From Salinibacterium sp. SWN248 (GTDB taxonomy: Bacteria > Actinomycetota > Actinomycetes > Actinomycetales > Microbacteriaceae), in assembly GCF_015864575.1 (NCBI RefSeq), contig NZ_JADYWW010000001.1, positions 1,449,719 to 1,513,718 of the forward strand: DNA of 64,000 bases. The letters run 5' to 3'. This document shows positions 1 to 8,839 of the stretch, piece by piece. The position numbers and the translations under genes are program-made. The notes beneath the pieces are model-generated. The model saw nothing but the letters and a program-made list of their open reading frames with translations. It was not told where the DNA came from and made no database searches. Each line of letters opens with the position of its first letter. Positions within the stretch are counted from its first letter, which is position 1.

Positions 1-2307
1 GACCTGCCAGAGCTTCCGGCCCGGTCGTCGCGTTCGCGCAACGACAACAATGCTGGCTCTGACAACCGCAGCACTGACAACCGCGACGGTCGGGACAACC
101 GCAGCAAAGACGACAGCGATAGCCAAGACGAAGCGGGCAACGTTCGCCGTCGCTCACGTCGTCGTTCTGGTGAGGATGCTCGTCCCGGTGACGAGTCGCC
201 CAACACCGTTGTGCGCGTTCGCCAGCCTCGCAAGCAGGCAGAGCCCAGCAATGAACCCACTCGCGTCAAGGGCTCCACTCGCCTTGAGGCGAAGAAGCAG
301 CGCCGCCGTGATGGCCGTGATGCTGGTCGTCGTCGTCCCGTAGTAACGGAGAGCGAGTTCCTCGCGCGCCGTGAAAGCGTCGACCGCGTCATGGTGGTCC
401 GCTCGAAGTTTGATCGCATCCAGATTGGTGTTCTCGAAGACGGCGTCTTGGTCGAACACTATGTAGCGAAGGCTCAAGACGCGAGCCTCATCGGCAACGT
501 CTATCTCGGTCGCGTTCAGAACGTTCTGCCCAGCATGGAAGCAGCCTTTGTCGACATCGGGCGTGGCCGCAACGCTGTGCTCTACTCCGGTGAAGTCGAT
601 TGGGATGCTGCCGCTGAGAACTCTGCTGATGGCAAGCCGCAGGCTCGCCGTATTGAGCTCGCGCTCAAGCCAGGTGACCGCGTTCTTGTTCAGGTTACAA
701 AAGACCCGGTAGGCCACAAGGGTGCCCGACTCACGAGTCAGGTTTCTTTGCCCGGTCGTTACCTCGTCTACGTTCCCAATGGTTCGATGAGCGGCATCAG
801 CCGCAAGCTGCCCGACACGGAGCGTTCGCGTCTCAAGAAGATCCTCAAGGGTGTTCTTCCCGAGAACGTCGGTGTCATTGTGCGCACCGCCGCGGAGGGC
901 GCGACTGAGGAACAGCTCACGCTCGACGTGAACCGTTTGACTAACCAGTGGGCTGACATCAGCGCGCAGGTTGAGAACGCTCAGAACCAGGGCCCAGCAT
1001 TGCTGCACTCTGAGCCTGACCTTCTGATCAAGATCATTCGTGATGTATTCAACGAAGACTTCCACAAGCTTGTTATCGAGGGTGACGACGCTCGCAAGAC
1101 AATTGAGGGCTACGTTCGTTCGGTCGCACCTGACCTGCTCGATCGTCTGCAGGCTCACGAGGGAACCGTTGACTCCTTCGAGGAGTACCGCATTTCTGAG
1201 CAGATCGAGAAGGCTCTCGACCGCAAGGTGTGGTTGCCCTCGGGCGGTTCGCTCGTCATTGACCGCACGGAAGCGATGACGGTCGTTGACGTCAACACCG
1301 GCAAGTTTGTCGGCTCCGGCGGCAACCTTGAAGAGACCGTCACCAAGAACAACGTCGAAGCTGCGGAAGAAATCGTTCGCCAGCTGCGTCTGCGTGACAT
1401 TGGTGGAATCATCGTGGTCGACTTCATCGATATGGTTCTCGAGTCCAACCGTGACCTCGTTTTGCGTCGCCTCGTGGAGTGCTTGAGCCGTGACCGCACG
1501 AAGCACCAGGTTGCTGAAGTGACGTCACTCGGTCTCGTGCAGATGACACGTAAGAAGCTTGGTCTTGGCCTGCTTGAGACGTTCAGCGAGAACTGTGAAG
1601 TGTGTGCTGGCCGCGGTGTTGTCGTTCATCACGACCCCGTCACTAAGCACCGCTCGCAGCCGACACAGAACGAGCAGGCTGGCGGTGGACGCCGTGGTCG
1701 CAACCGTGGCGGCAACAACAACTCCGGCGGTTCGAACAGCAACTCGGGCAACTCGAACGGCAACAACGGCAACAACAACGGCAACGGTGGTGGATCGCAA
1801 ACCCAGCAGTCCAACAACTCCGCGAAGACTGCTGCTCCGTCTTCGGCTCCCAGCAATGGCACGCACGCGATCACTGAAGACGTGCGCAACGCGCTTGCTC
1901 GTGTCGCCGCGAGCACTGTGGTTCCCACCGTCGAGAACTCGGCGAGTGAAACTCCAGCAGTGGATGCCGCGGCATCCGCTCCCGCAGCGACAGAGACAGC
2001 GGCGGCTCCCGAGCCCAAGAAGTCACGACGCAGCAAGGGCGGAAACAAGTCATCTCAGCCCGCTCAGCGCGCGAGTGACGCTGTCGAGCCGGCCGCCGAA
2101 GCTTCTGTTGCCATTTTCGACATTCCCATCACGAAGACTGAGAGCTCGACTCCCAAGATCAGCACGCAGGATGCGGAGCAGATTCTGGGTTCGGTTCTCG
2201 AGGCTCTTCCTGAGCCCAAGCAGCCTGGTCACGGCAAGGCTCGCGGTTCACGTCGCGCCAGCAGCCAGGGAAAGATTGTTACCGCAACGCCGACTGACGA
2301 CAACTAG
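1..2307 (+). CDS. rne: Ribonuclease E/G family endoribonuclease, 5' end outside window
   Basis: The frame is open from base 1, so the gene begins upstream; 768 codons are visible. The product is an endoribonuclease acting in mRNA turnover and rRNA processing. The first ~110 visible residues are Asp/Asn/Arg-rich low complexity. An S1-like RNA-binding segment follows (around GNVYLGRVQNVLPSMEAAFV). The catalytic core then has VVDVNTGKFVGSGG and IIVVDFIDM, which supply the two Asp that bind the metal. The Zn-link cysteines are in CEVCAGRG. The tail is Asn/Gly-rich, then Ala/Pro-rich, as expected of a degradosome scaffold. The family and the catalytic motifs are clear; whether E or G type is meant is a naming choice, and the long flanking disordered arms favour the E type. 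Confidence 0.95.
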   Translation, partial: DLPELPARSSRSRNDNNAGSDNRSTDNRDGRDNRSKDDSDSQDEAGNVRRRSRRRSGEDARPGDESPNTVVRVRQPRKQAEPSNEPTRVKGSTRLEAKKQRRRDGRDAGRRRPVVTESEFLARRESVDRVMVVRSKFDRIQIGVLEDGVLVEHYVAKAQDASLIGNVYLGRVQNVLPSMEAAFVDIGRGRNAVLYSGEVDWDAAAENSADGKPQARRIELALKPGDRVLVQVTKDPVGHKGARLTSQVSLPGRYLVYVPNGSMSGISRKLPDTERSRLKKILKGVLPENVGVIVRTAAEGATEEQLTLDVNRLTNQWADISAQVENAQNQGPALLHSEPDLLIKIIRDVFNEDFHKLVIEGDDARKTIEGYVRSVAPDLLDRLQAHEGTVDSFEEYRISEQIEKALDRKVWLPSGGSLVIDRTEAMTVVDVNTGKFVGSGGNLEETVTKNNVEAAEEIVRQLRLRDIGGIIVVDFIDMVLESNRDLVLRRLVECLSRDRTKHQVAEVTSLGLVQMTRKKLGLGLLETFSENCEVCAGRGVVVHHDPVTKHRSQPTQNEQAGGGRRGRNRGGNNNSGGSNSNSGNSNGNNGNNNGNGGGSQTQQSNNSAKTAAPSSAPSNGTHAITEDVRNALARVAASTVVPTVENSASETPAVDAAASAPAATETAAAPEPKKSRRSKGGNKSSQPAQRASDAVEPAAEASVAIFDIPITKTESSTPKISTQDAEQILGSVLEALPEPKQPGHGKARGSRRASSQGKIVTATPTDDN

Positions 2308-2344
2308 TTATTCGACACTCGGCACTTTAGTAGTTTCGAGTTTG

Positions 2345-2350
2345 TAAGGT
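2345..2350 (+). promoter_or_regulatory. -10 box TAAGGT, leaderless start of the ArsP-like permease gene
   Basis: TAAGGT is followed by exactly 6 nt (ttatcc) and the GTG start at 2357. No Shine-Dalgarno sequence lies between, so transcription probably begins at the start codon. Confidence 0.6.
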
Positions 2351-2356
2351 TTATCC

Positions 2357-3406
2357 GTGAGCACCACTTTGCCAGCGAGCGTCGATGATCACCATCATCA
2401 GCATGATCATCGGCCTCGCCGCTCACGCAACCGTTGGTTGTGGCTGGCTATCGGCACGATCGGTGTCGCGGCAATCTTCGCGCTGCGAGCGTTCACTGGA
2501 GAGCTAGAGTCCGTCGGCGTCCCGGGTCTCACCGCTGATCTCCTCACCCTGGCGACGAGTGTCATCATCGAGTCGCTGCCGTTCGTTGTGCTCGGCATCC
2601 TGCTGTCAATCGTGGTGCAGACGTGGCTTCCGGATGACCTGCTGATGCGGTATTTGCCGCAACGTCCGGTGTTGCGTCGGGCCGCAATCTCGCTATTCGG
2701 TATTGCGTTACCCGTGTGTGAATGCGGCAATGTTCCACTGGCTCGCGGGCTTATCCTCAAGGGCTTCTCAGTGCCCGAGTCGATGACGTTCCTGTTGGCG
2801 GCGCCGATTATCAACCCGATCACGATTGTGACGACTCATCAGGCTTTCGGCTTCGATGATGGCATCCTCGTGGGGCGAATTCTTGGTGGCCTTGCGATCG
2901 CCAACATCGTGGGTTGGCTCTTCAGCTTGCACCCGCAGCCCAACGCGATGCTCACTGGTCGTTTCGCTCAGCAGTGTGCGGTGGGTTCTCACGGGCCCCG
3001 TCAGTCACGCACAGAAAAAAGTCTCGACATTTTCATGCGCGAGTCCAGCGTGCTCATGCCAGCGGTGTTCATCGGCTCGCTCATCGCGGGCGCCATTCAG
3101 GTTGCGGTACCGCGAGACGTCTTGGTGTCGCTCGGTAGCAATCCACTCTGGTCGATTCTCGCAATGATGGCGCTGGCGTTCGTGATCTCAGTCTGTTCCA
3201 GCGTTGATGCGTTCTTTATTTTGCCCTTTGCCAGCACCTTCATGCCCGGTTCGATCGTGACGTTCCTGGTGTTCGGACCGATCATCGACATCAAGATGCT
3301 GGCCATTATGCGCACTACCTTTACGGCCAAGGTGCTGCTGCAGCTATCGCTTGTCGTTGCCCTGATGAGTGCCTGTATCGGATTGGTGATCAACTATGTG
3401 GTCTAG
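2357..3406 (+). CDS. Permease of the ArsP/DUF318 (UPF0718) family
   Basis: Polytopic membrane protein of 349 residues with about eight hydrophobic segments. The N-terminus is cytosolic and His-rich (DDHHHQHDH, residues 10-18). The family hallmark is the cysteine motif CECGN at residues ~121-125 before PLARGLILKG. A second motif, ISVCSSVDAFFI, sits in the C-terminal half. Relatives include B. subtilis YcgR and the organoarsenical exporter ArsP. The next gene is the usual partner and overlaps it by 11 bp, so the two probably form one complex. The substrate cannot be read from the sequence; the His-rich head and the cysteines hint at a metal or metalloid. Confidence 0.85.
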   Translation: MSTTLPASVDDHHHQHDHRPRRSRNRWLWLAIGTIGVAAIFALRAFTGELESVGVPGLTADLLTLATSVIIESLPFVVLGILLSIVVQTWLPDDLLMRYLPQRPVLRRAAISLFGIALPVCECGNVPLARGLILKGFSVPESMTFLLAAPIINPITIVTTHQAFGFDDGILVGRILGGLAIANIVGWLFSLHPQPNAMLTGRFAQQCAVGSHGPRQSRTEKSLDIFMRESSVLMPAVFIGSLIAGAIQVAVPRDVLVSLGSNPLWSILAMMALAFVISVCSSVDAFFILPFASTFMPGSIVTFLVFGPIIDIKMLAIMRTTFTAKVLLQLSLVVALMSACIGLVINYVV

Positions 3407-4145
3407 CCTCCAACGCTGGTGGGGCGTCATCCTGATTCTCGTGGCCGTAAGCGCCACGGTGTGGCTTGGGGCGACTCAGCAGCTTGTTCTCTACATTCAC
3501 CCCCGCTATGTGGTGTTCACGGTAGTTATGGCGGCTCTCGCGCTCGTGATGGGTGTGCTGAGCCTCGCAATCCGTCCGGCTAACACCGAAGAAGCGGTGG
3601 CTCCGCGCGGGTGGTCGCGGGTTGTTGGGGGAGTAGCGCTGCTTCTTTCTGGTGCAATCGCTCTCACGTTGGTCATTGTGCCTCCGACGACGCTGTCGAG
3701 TGCTACCGCAAGTCAGCGCGACATTGTTGGTTCCACGGTGGGCAGTGATAGTCAGAACGTGGATGAGGTCGCGAATGCCGACGATGAACTCATCGCGAGT
3801 TTCACAGTCGTAGATTGGTCGTCCTTGCTCCGTCAAACAAGCGATCCGAATTTCTATTCGAACAAGACGGCGGATGTCGTGGGCTTCATCACGGCCAGCG
3901 AAGATGATCCCGCCAACATTTTCTATCTCTCGCGCTTCACCGTCACGTGCTGCGCGGTTGACGCGCAGCCCACGGGTGTTGCCGTCTACGCCCCAGACTG
4001 GGCGAACGAGTTCGACGTTGATGCGTGGGTGGAGATCACCGGCTCTTTTGAGATCAACCCGAGTTCGCGCAGCGATCTGGCGCTCGTCCTTGTTCCGGAG
4101 ACGATGACTGTTGTGGAGCGGCCGAGTGAGCCATATCTCTATTAG
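3396..4145 (+). CDS. TIGR03943-type permease subunit (DUF1980, YcgQ-like)
   Basis: A 249-residue protein with two or three N-terminal membrane spans (residues ~7-80) and a soluble C-terminal domain. That domain contains FTVTCCAVDAQPTGVAVYAP and WVEITGSFEI, an OB-like fold seen in this family. It starts inside the end of the permease gene and is followed by another overlapping gene, so the three are translationally coupled. Proteins of this type almost always sit next to a UPF0718 permease and are taken as its accessory subunit. The Cys-Cys pair is a plausible metal site, but this is inference. Confidence 0.8.
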   Translation: MWSSLQRWWGVILILVAVSATVWLGATQQLVLYIHPRYVVFTVVMAALALVMGVLSLAIRPANTEEAVAPRGWSRVVGGVALLLSGAIALTLVIVPPTTLSSATASQRDIVGSTVGSDSQNVDEVANADDELIASFTVVDWSSLLRQTSDPNFYSNKTADVVGFITASEDDPANIFYLSRFTVTCCAVDAQPTGVAVYAPDWANEFDVDAWVEITGSFEINPSSRSDLALVLVPETMTVVERPSEPYLY

Positions 4146-5529
4146 TGCACGCCCTCCGGAGACGGAGCACAGCATCCACTCGTTCCGGCGAACTTTCGCA
4201 TGGACGATTGCTGTGCTGTTGGTGCTGTGCGGAATCTTTCTCGGGCTGGGGTACCTGCAGGGACCCAAGTTGTCGAGCGCTCAGGTCGACGTGGATGCGG
4301 TGGTGTCATCGTCAGATCAAACGTTGCGTCTCTTTGCGAACCAGACTCTCGCTGCTGTGGACTCTGACGCGGTCACTGTTGATCCGGATGTCGCGGCAAC
4401 GGTGTCGAGTGAGGGCGACCTGATCTCGGTGCAGTTCGCGGAAGCGTTGGACTACAACACGGAGTACACGGTGTCGGTAGACGACGTCGTGAGTCCCTCT
4501 GGTGGGTCTGAGTCCACGCTGAGTTATTCGTTCACGACGGGAGAGCCGACGCTCTACTACCTTGACCGTGGCGTACCGAGCGACGAGATCGTGCAGACCG
4601 GAATGAGTTCGCAGGAGCGCACCGTGGTGTACTCGGGCGAAGGCATCCAAGAGTTCGTGCCGGTGGGGGACGTGTTTGCGGTTACGACCGCGGCTGCTGA
4701 TCGCACTGGAACCCTCACGCTCGTGAACCCCGACACGGGAATCACAGAACAAGTGTTACTTCCCGAGGTCGGTGAAGTCGCAGATCTGGATGCGGCCCGC
4801 TCGGGTTCACTCTTAGGTTTCACGATTTCGAGTCTCGATCCGGGACCAATTCCCACGGTCTCGCACACTCTGTACACGATGGATGTTAATCGTGGCCGTG
4901 ACGTCGTAGCCGTAACTGACTTGGATGGCGACCCCATGCGGGTCGTTGGCTGGCAATTTGTGCCTGGTTCGTCCACGATTGTGGCGCTCACGACTGAGAG
5001 CACGCTCGTGCGGGTCGATACGGCATCGGGCTTGGTGGTGCCGCTCGGTGGCTACTTCGAGTTCGATCGTGTCTCGGCTGACGGCTCAAACGTGGTGGTC
5101 GTTGATCCGCGTGGCAGTGCGGCGGTCGCACTCTCCGACGGTACCGAGTTGCGTTTGAACCCGTCGACAATCGATGGTGAGCAGCCTTTCTTGGGGCAAA
5201 CCGATGCGGATGCTGCAGGAAACCTGGTTGCCAAGATGGTGTTGGTGGATGCCGACGGCGGCTCGTTCAGCAGTGTGCTGGCTTTCGATGACGGTGAGGC
5301 TTCGCGCATCCTGTACCAAACGGTTGATGACAAGGGTGCAATTTTGGACTTCCACGTGTCGCCAAACAACCAGTTTGTGGCGGTTGAGGTGCAACCGAAC
5401 GTCTCGAACTTCGACTCAGATGAGTATGTGAAGAATCCGCGTCCGCAGAGCGTGACGACCTACCTTGTGGAGATTGCGACGGGCGCGGTGACGCGCAGTG
5501 TTGAGGGATTCGGGCTCGTGTGGCGCTAG
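4126..5529 (+). CDS. Membrane-anchored Big-domain and propeller-like protein, function unknown
   Basis: I chose GTG 4126 over TTG 4111 because GGAG lies 7 nt before it; this overlaps the preceding gene by 20 bp. The 467-residue product has a short basic N-terminus, one membrane span (TFAWTIAVLLVLCGIFLGLG) and a large exported part. Residues ~45-130 look like a bacterial Ig-like (Big_5) domain (EYTVSVDDVVSPSGG, LSYSFTTGEP). The rest is a run of WD/TolB-like beta repeats with Asp-rich turns (LVRVDTASGLVVPLGG, ILDFHVSPNNQFVAVEV). Coupling to the two permease genes suggests a surface partner of that transporter. There is no enzymatic motif that I recognise. Confidence 0.65.
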   Translation: MSHISISARPPETEHSIHSFRRTFAWTIAVLLVLCGIFLGLGYLQGPKLSSAQVDVDAVVSSSDQTLRLFANQTLAAVDSDAVTVDPDVAATVSSEGDLISVQFAEALDYNTEYTVSVDDVVSPSGGSESTLSYSFTTGEPTLYYLDRGVPSDEIVQTGMSSQERTVVYSGEGIQEFVPVGDVFAVTTAAADRTGTLTLVNPDTGITEQVLLPEVGEVADLDAARSGSLLGFTISSLDPGPIPTVSHTLYTMDVNRGRDVVAVTDLDGDPMRVVGWQFVPGSSTIVALTTESTLVRVDTASGLVVPLGGYFEFDRVSADGSNVVVVDPRGSAAVALSDGTELRLNPSTIDGEQPFLGQTDADAAGNLVAKMVLVDADGGSFSSVLAFDDGEASRILYQTVDDKGAILDFHVSPNNQFVAVEVQPNVSNFDSDEYVKNPRPQSVTTYLVEIATGAVTRSVEGFGLVWR

Positions 5530-5532
5530 GTT
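5527..5532 (+). promoter_or_regulatory. -10 box TAGGTT, leaderless start of the ACT gene
   Basis: TAGGTT overlaps the stop codon of the preceding gene and is followed by 6 nt (cgtcct) and the ATG at 5539. Confidence 0.55.
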
Positions 5533-5538
5533 CGTCCT

Positions 5539-5940
5539 ATGGCAGCGATTTCTGACCTCAACGAGTTAGTTGCGTCAATGGAGCCTCATCTCAACGAGGG
5601 CGTCTTCGTGTTCGCGACGGTGGGCTCGCTGGCGGAGGTCGACGAGTCTTCGATTGTGGCGCTGATGCGGGAGCCTGAGGGGCTTTCTGTCGTGATGTCC
5701 GAGGCGGATGCCGGGCGTCAGGGCATCGCGCATGAGTTCCGCTCGTCGTGGATCACACTTACGGTCACGTCCGCTCTCGAAGCTGTGGGGCTAACGGCAG
5801 CGTTTGCGCAGGCGCTCGGTGATGTTCAGATCAGCTGCAACGTCATCGCCGGACGTCACCACGACCACATCTTCGTACCCACTGATTCGACGGATGCCGC
5901 CCTTGCGGCGCTACGCGGACTGCAGGTGTCCGCTCGTTAG
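5539..5940 (+). CDS. ACT domain-containing protein (ACT_3-like)
   Basis: A 133-residue soluble protein. The central segment SWITLTVTSALEAVGLTAAFAQAL followed by DVQISCNVIAGRHHDHIFVP matches the two-strand, two-helix pattern of the small ACT_3 family. This family has the ligand-binding fold of ACT domains but no attached enzyme. It probably senses a small molecule such as an amino acid. A possible leaderless promoter precedes it, so it can be expressed apart from the upstream permease genes. The ligand is unknown. Confidence 0.75.
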   Translation: MAAISDLNELVASMEPHLNEGVFVFATVGSLAEVDESSIVALMREPEGLSVVMSEADAGRQGIAHEFRSSWITLTVTSALEAVGLTAAFAQALGDVQISCNVIAGRHHDHIFVPTDSTDAALAALRGLQVSAR

Positions 5941-5983
5941 GTGGGCCGCAAATGGCCTGGCGCGCGTCTCAGGAGCGTGCTGA

Positions 5984-6256
5984 CTATTTCGCTGGTCGGT
6001 CGCGTTGGGCTACGCGCAGCCCGCTCGCTTCGAGCCTGCGCACGAACTCGCGCACGCCGACGGGTTGCGCTCCGAGAGTGACGAGCTGCGTCCACATGCG
6101 GGCAGGTACGTCGTAATGGTCGAGGTCGAACCCGCGGCGGGGGATGCCGGCCCGGCTCGCAAACTCGTGCAATTCGTCGAGTGATACGTCGCTGACGATG
6201 TGCGCCCAGACCGTGTCGTGGGCTGGCCAAATTGGCTGGTCGATCAACACGGTCAT
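5984..6256 (-). CDS. DUF4031 domain-containing protein
   Basis: A 90-residue protein beginning MTVLIDQPIWPAHDTVWAH, with the family signature SDVSLDELHEFASRAGIP, then GFDLDHYDVPA. This small domain is widespread in actinobacteria and its function is not established. A His/Asp-rich core (HDTVWAHIVSD, LDHYD) could bind metal, but this is a guess. The gene faces the ACT gene tail to tail (43-bp gap). Its own TAGGCT promoter is 6 nt before the ATG. Confidence 0.75.
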   Translation of the reverse strand: MTVLIDQPIWPAHDTVWAHIVSDVSLDELHEFASRAGIPRRGFDLDHYDVPARMWTQLVTLGAQPVGVREFVRRLEASGLRVAQRDRPAK

Positions 6257-6262
6257 ACTGTG

Positions 6263-6268
6263 AGCCTA
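6263..6268 (-). promoter_or_regulatory. -10 box TAGGCT, leaderless start of the DUF4031 gene
   Basis: On the minus strand TAGGCT is followed by 6 nt (cacagt) and the ATG at 6256. Confidence 0.6.
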
Positions 6269-6452
6269 ATTGACGGCGAATCGTGAGGTGGAGGTTTTGA
6301 CCCAGTGCCCATTCGCAACGTACTATGGACTCTGCTGCACCCGAGTTGTGGTTCCGATCGTCGAGATCGTGACCAATGTTGGTGTACACGTTCTCGTTTT
6401 CGTCGGGTCAAGATCATGATTGATTCAGTCGAAAGCTACTGCAGCGTGTCGT

Positions 6453-6482
6453 TTGACCGGGAGTGCCCACGTCGAGTATTGT
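6453..6482 (+). promoter_or_regulatory. Sigma70-type promoter of rplU-rpmA
   Basis: TTGACC (6453-6458), an 18-nt spacer and TATTGT (6477-6482). Start of transcription is expected near 6489, leaving an ~83-nt leader before rplU. The rest of the 315-bp gap (6257-6571) holds no supported gene; an 85-codon open frame from 6305 has no ribosome-binding site and no recognisable domain. Confidence 0.55.
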
Positions 6483-6571
6483 TGATCCTTGGCGTGTGCT
6501 GGGCAAAGCCCGCAGAATTCGCCACAAGCTTCAGTAGTTCTAGCTATTCAATCGTTAAGTAAGGGTCAAAA

Positions 6572-6880
6572 GTGGTTTACGCAGTTGTGCGCGCCGGTGG
6601 GCGGCAGGAGAAGGTAGAGGTCGGCACGATTGTCGTTCTCGACCGCATCGCAGCCGACAAGAACGGCAATGTTGAGCTCGCTCCAGTTCTGTTCGTTGAC
6701 GGCGACAAGATCACTCACGACGCCAAGGCGCTTGAGAAGATCAAGGTCGTTGCCGAGGTATTGAACGATGAGCGCGGTCCCAAGATCGTTATCCAGAAGT
6801 TCAAGAACAAGACCGGCTACAAGGTTCGCCAGGGTCACCGTCAAGAACTGACCCGTATCAAGATCACCAGCATCAAGTAA
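6572..6880 (+). CDS. rplU: 50S ribosomal protein L21
   Basis: A 102-residue protein starting at GTG as [18 protein letters not shown]. The L21 family begins in this way (xYAxVxxGGKQxKV). Near the C-terminus [21 protein letters not shown] is the conserved L21 signature, contacting 23S rRNA. Length matches the family. It is the first gene of the standard L21-L27-Obg set. An 'aaggg' stretch ~10 nt before the GTG serves as the ribosome-binding site. Confidence 0.97.
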   Translation: MVYAVVRAGGRQEKVEVGTIVVLDRIAADKNGNVELAPVLFVDGDKITHDAKALEKIKVVAEVLNDERGPKIVIQKFKNKTGYKVRQGHRQELTRIKITSIK

Positions 6881-6911
6881 CTGCTGACGGACGTAAAGGA
6901 CTTCTAGACAG

Positions 6912-7163
6912 ATGGCACATAAAAAGGGCGCAAGCTCCACCCGTAACGGCCGCGATTCCAACGCACAGCGCCTCGGCGTAAAGCGCTTCGGCGGCCAAGA
7001 GGTTCTCGCCGGCGAAATCATCGTTCGCCAGCGTGGCACTCACTTCCACCCCGGCGTTAACGTCGGCCGTGGCGGCGACGACACTCTGTTCGCTCTCGCA
7101 CCGGGCGCCGTTCAGTTCGGCGCAAAGGGCGGCCGCAAGGTCGTCAACATCGTTTCCGCGTAA
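6912..7163 (+). CDS. rpmA: 50S ribosomal protein L27
   Basis: An 83-residue protein starting [20 protein letters not shown], the invariant L27 N-terminus that reaches toward the peptidyl transferase centre. It continues with [12 protein letters not shown] and [20 protein letters not shown]. The start is directly MAHKKG, so there is no cleaved N-terminal extension of the Firmicutes type. It lies 31 bp after rplU and is co-transcribed with it. Confidence 0.97.
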   Translation: MAHKKGASSTRNGRDSNAQRLGVKRFGGQEVLAGEIIVRQRGTHFHPGVNVGRGGDDTLFALAPGAVQFGAKGGRKVVNIVSA

Positions 7164-7213
7164 CTTTCCGCGGCATTTCCACGCAGCCTGCTTGCAGGCA
7201 CGCGTTACAGCGA

Positions 7214-7235
7214 AGAGCGAGCTTCGGCTCGCTCT
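7214..7235 (+). terminator. Hairpin between rpmA and obgE, weak or partial terminator
   Basis: A 9-bp perfect stem, AGAGCGAGC / GCTCGCTCT, with the stable loop ttcg. There is no T-run after it, so it may attenuate rather than stop transcription, reducing Obg relative to L21/L27. A TAAGAT hexamer at 7243-7248 could start a separate obgE transcript. Confidence 0.5.
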
Positions 7236-7294
7236 CGCCATTTAAGATGGCACTACAGGCCAGTCATTAGCTCACGAGAACAGGAGGAACCATT

Positions 7295-8839
7295 GTGGCA
7301 TCGTTCGTCGACCAGGTAACCCTTCATCTCCTAGCAGGCCATGGTGGCAATGGGTGTGTTTCGGTCAAGCGCGAGAAGTTCAAGCCTCTCGCCGGCCCCG
7401 ACGGTGGCAAGGGCGGTGACGGTGGAGACATCGTTCTCGTCAGTGACCCGCAGGTAACAACACTTCTTAATTACCACCGCTCACCGCACCGCAAGTCTCA
7501 GCACGGTCAGCCCGGTCAGGGTGACCACAAGGCGGGCACCGCCGGCGCAGAGCTGCTGGTTCCTGTTCCCGTCGGCACTGTGGTCCGTGATGCTTCCGGT
7601 GAAGTTCTCATCGACATGGATGCCCCGGGAATGCGACTGATCGTTGCTCCCGGTGGTCAGGGCGGACTCGGCAACGCTGCGCTGTCATCCACGAAGCGCA
7701 AGGCTCCTGGATTCGCGCTGCTCGGCACGCCTGGCTTTGAGGGCGATATTCACCTCGAACTCAAGACTGTTGCTGATGTCGCACTCGTCGGTTATCCCTC
7801 CGCGGGAAAGTCGAGTCTGATCGCCGCCATGAGCGCGGCTAAGCCCAAGATCGCTGACTACCCCTTCACGACTCTCCACCCCAACCTCGGTGTGGTTGAG
7901 TCTGGCGAGGTCCGCTACACGATCGCTGACGTTCCCGGTCTTATCGAGGGTGCCAGCGAAGGCAAGGGGCTCGGCCTCGAGTTCCTGCGCCACGTTGAGC
8001 GCTGTACTGCTCTGTTGCACGTCCTTGACTGTGCAACTTTGGAGCCCGGTCGCGACCCCATCACTGACCTCGATGTCATTCTTGGTGAGCTTGCGGCGTA
8101 TCCCGTTCCCGAGGGGCAGAAGCCTCTCCTGGAGCGCGAACAGATCATCGCCCTCAACAAGGTCGATGTTCCTGAGGGCAACGAACTTGCTGACATGGTC
8201 AAGGCTGAGCTCGAGGGCCGCGGTTACCGCGTCTTTGAAGTCTCGGCAGTCTCCCGCCACGGTCTCCGTGAACTTTCTTTCGCCTTGGCAGCACTCGTGC
8301 TCGCCGACCGTGAAGCCCGCATCTCTGAGCCGGCCAAGGAGCGCATTGTCTTGCGTCCCCGCGCCGTGAACGCGAAAGACTTCGCGGTCAAGGTCGAGGG
8401 TGGCACCTACGGCAACATCTACCGCGTGGTGGGCGATAAGCCCGAACGTTGGGTTGCCCAGACAGATTTCACCAACGAAGAAGCCGTGGGCTACCTCGCT
8501 GACCGTCTCGCACGCCTCGGCGTTGAAGACGATCTCTTCAAGGCGGGCGCTGTTCCCGGTTCTACCGTCATCATCGGTGCTGGCGGAGGCGTTGTCTTCG
8601 ACTGGGAGCCGACGTTGTCCTCTGCCGCAGAATTGATTGTCGCGCCGCGTGGTACTGACCCGCGACTCGACGACAACCCCCGCGAGACCAACCGCAGCCG
8701 CCGCCGCAACTACCTTGAGCGCATGGATGCCAAGGCCGCTGCACGTGCGGAGCTTGAGGGCGAGCGCGAAGCTGGCGTGTGGCAAGACGATGAAGGTTTC
8801 GCTATTCAGCGTGACGATGAGCCGGAGGATCGTGACTAA
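7295..8839 (+). CDS. obgE: Obg family GTPase
   Basis: A 514-residue essential GTPase in late 50S assembly and stress control. The N-terminal Obg fold is Gly-rich ([33 protein letters not shown]; residues ~15-50). The G domain follows, with the P-loop [10 protein letters not shown] (~165), switch [14 protein letters not shown]3 DVPGLIEGA and G4 NKVD. The C-terminal OCT domain is around residues 345-425 ([16 protein letters not shown]), then a charged tail ([20 protein letters not shown]). GTG start with AGGAGG 7 nt upstream. It overlaps proB by 8 bp. Confidence 0.97.
   Translation: MASFVDQVTLHLLAGHGGNGCVSVKREKFKPLAGPDGGKGGDGGDIVLVSDPQVTTLLNYHRSPHRKSQHGQPGQGDHKAGTAGAELLVPVPVGTVVRDASGEVLIDMDAPGMRLIVAPGGQGGLGNAALSSTKRKAPGFALLGTPGFEGDIHLELKTVADVALVGYPSAGKSSLIAAMSAAKPKIADYPFTTLHPNLGVVESGEVRYTIADVPGLIEGASEGKGLGLEFLRHVERCTALLHVLDCATLEPGRDPITDLDVILGELAAYPVPEGQKPLLEREQIIALNKVDVPEGNELADMVKAELEGRGYRVFEVSAVSRHGLRELSFALAALVLADREARISEPAKERIVLRPRAVNAKDFAVKVEGGTYGNIYRVVGDKPERWVAQTDFTNEEAVGYLADRLARLGVEDDLFKAGAVPGSTVIIGAGGGVVFDWEPTLSSAAELIVAPRGTDPRLDDNPRETNRSRRRNYLERMDAKAAARAELEGEREAGVWQDDEGFAIQRDDEPEDRD

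Noticed and set aside
154-1506. 450-codon open frame on the minus strand across rne
   Set aside because: Antisense shadow of a gene with clear RNase E motifs; caused by high GC and few stop codons. Similar long shadows lie opposite obgE, leuS, metN and lepA.
6305-6562. 85-codon open frame upstream of rplU
   Set aside because: No ribosome-binding site, no recognisable domain, and it overlaps the rplU promoter and leader.
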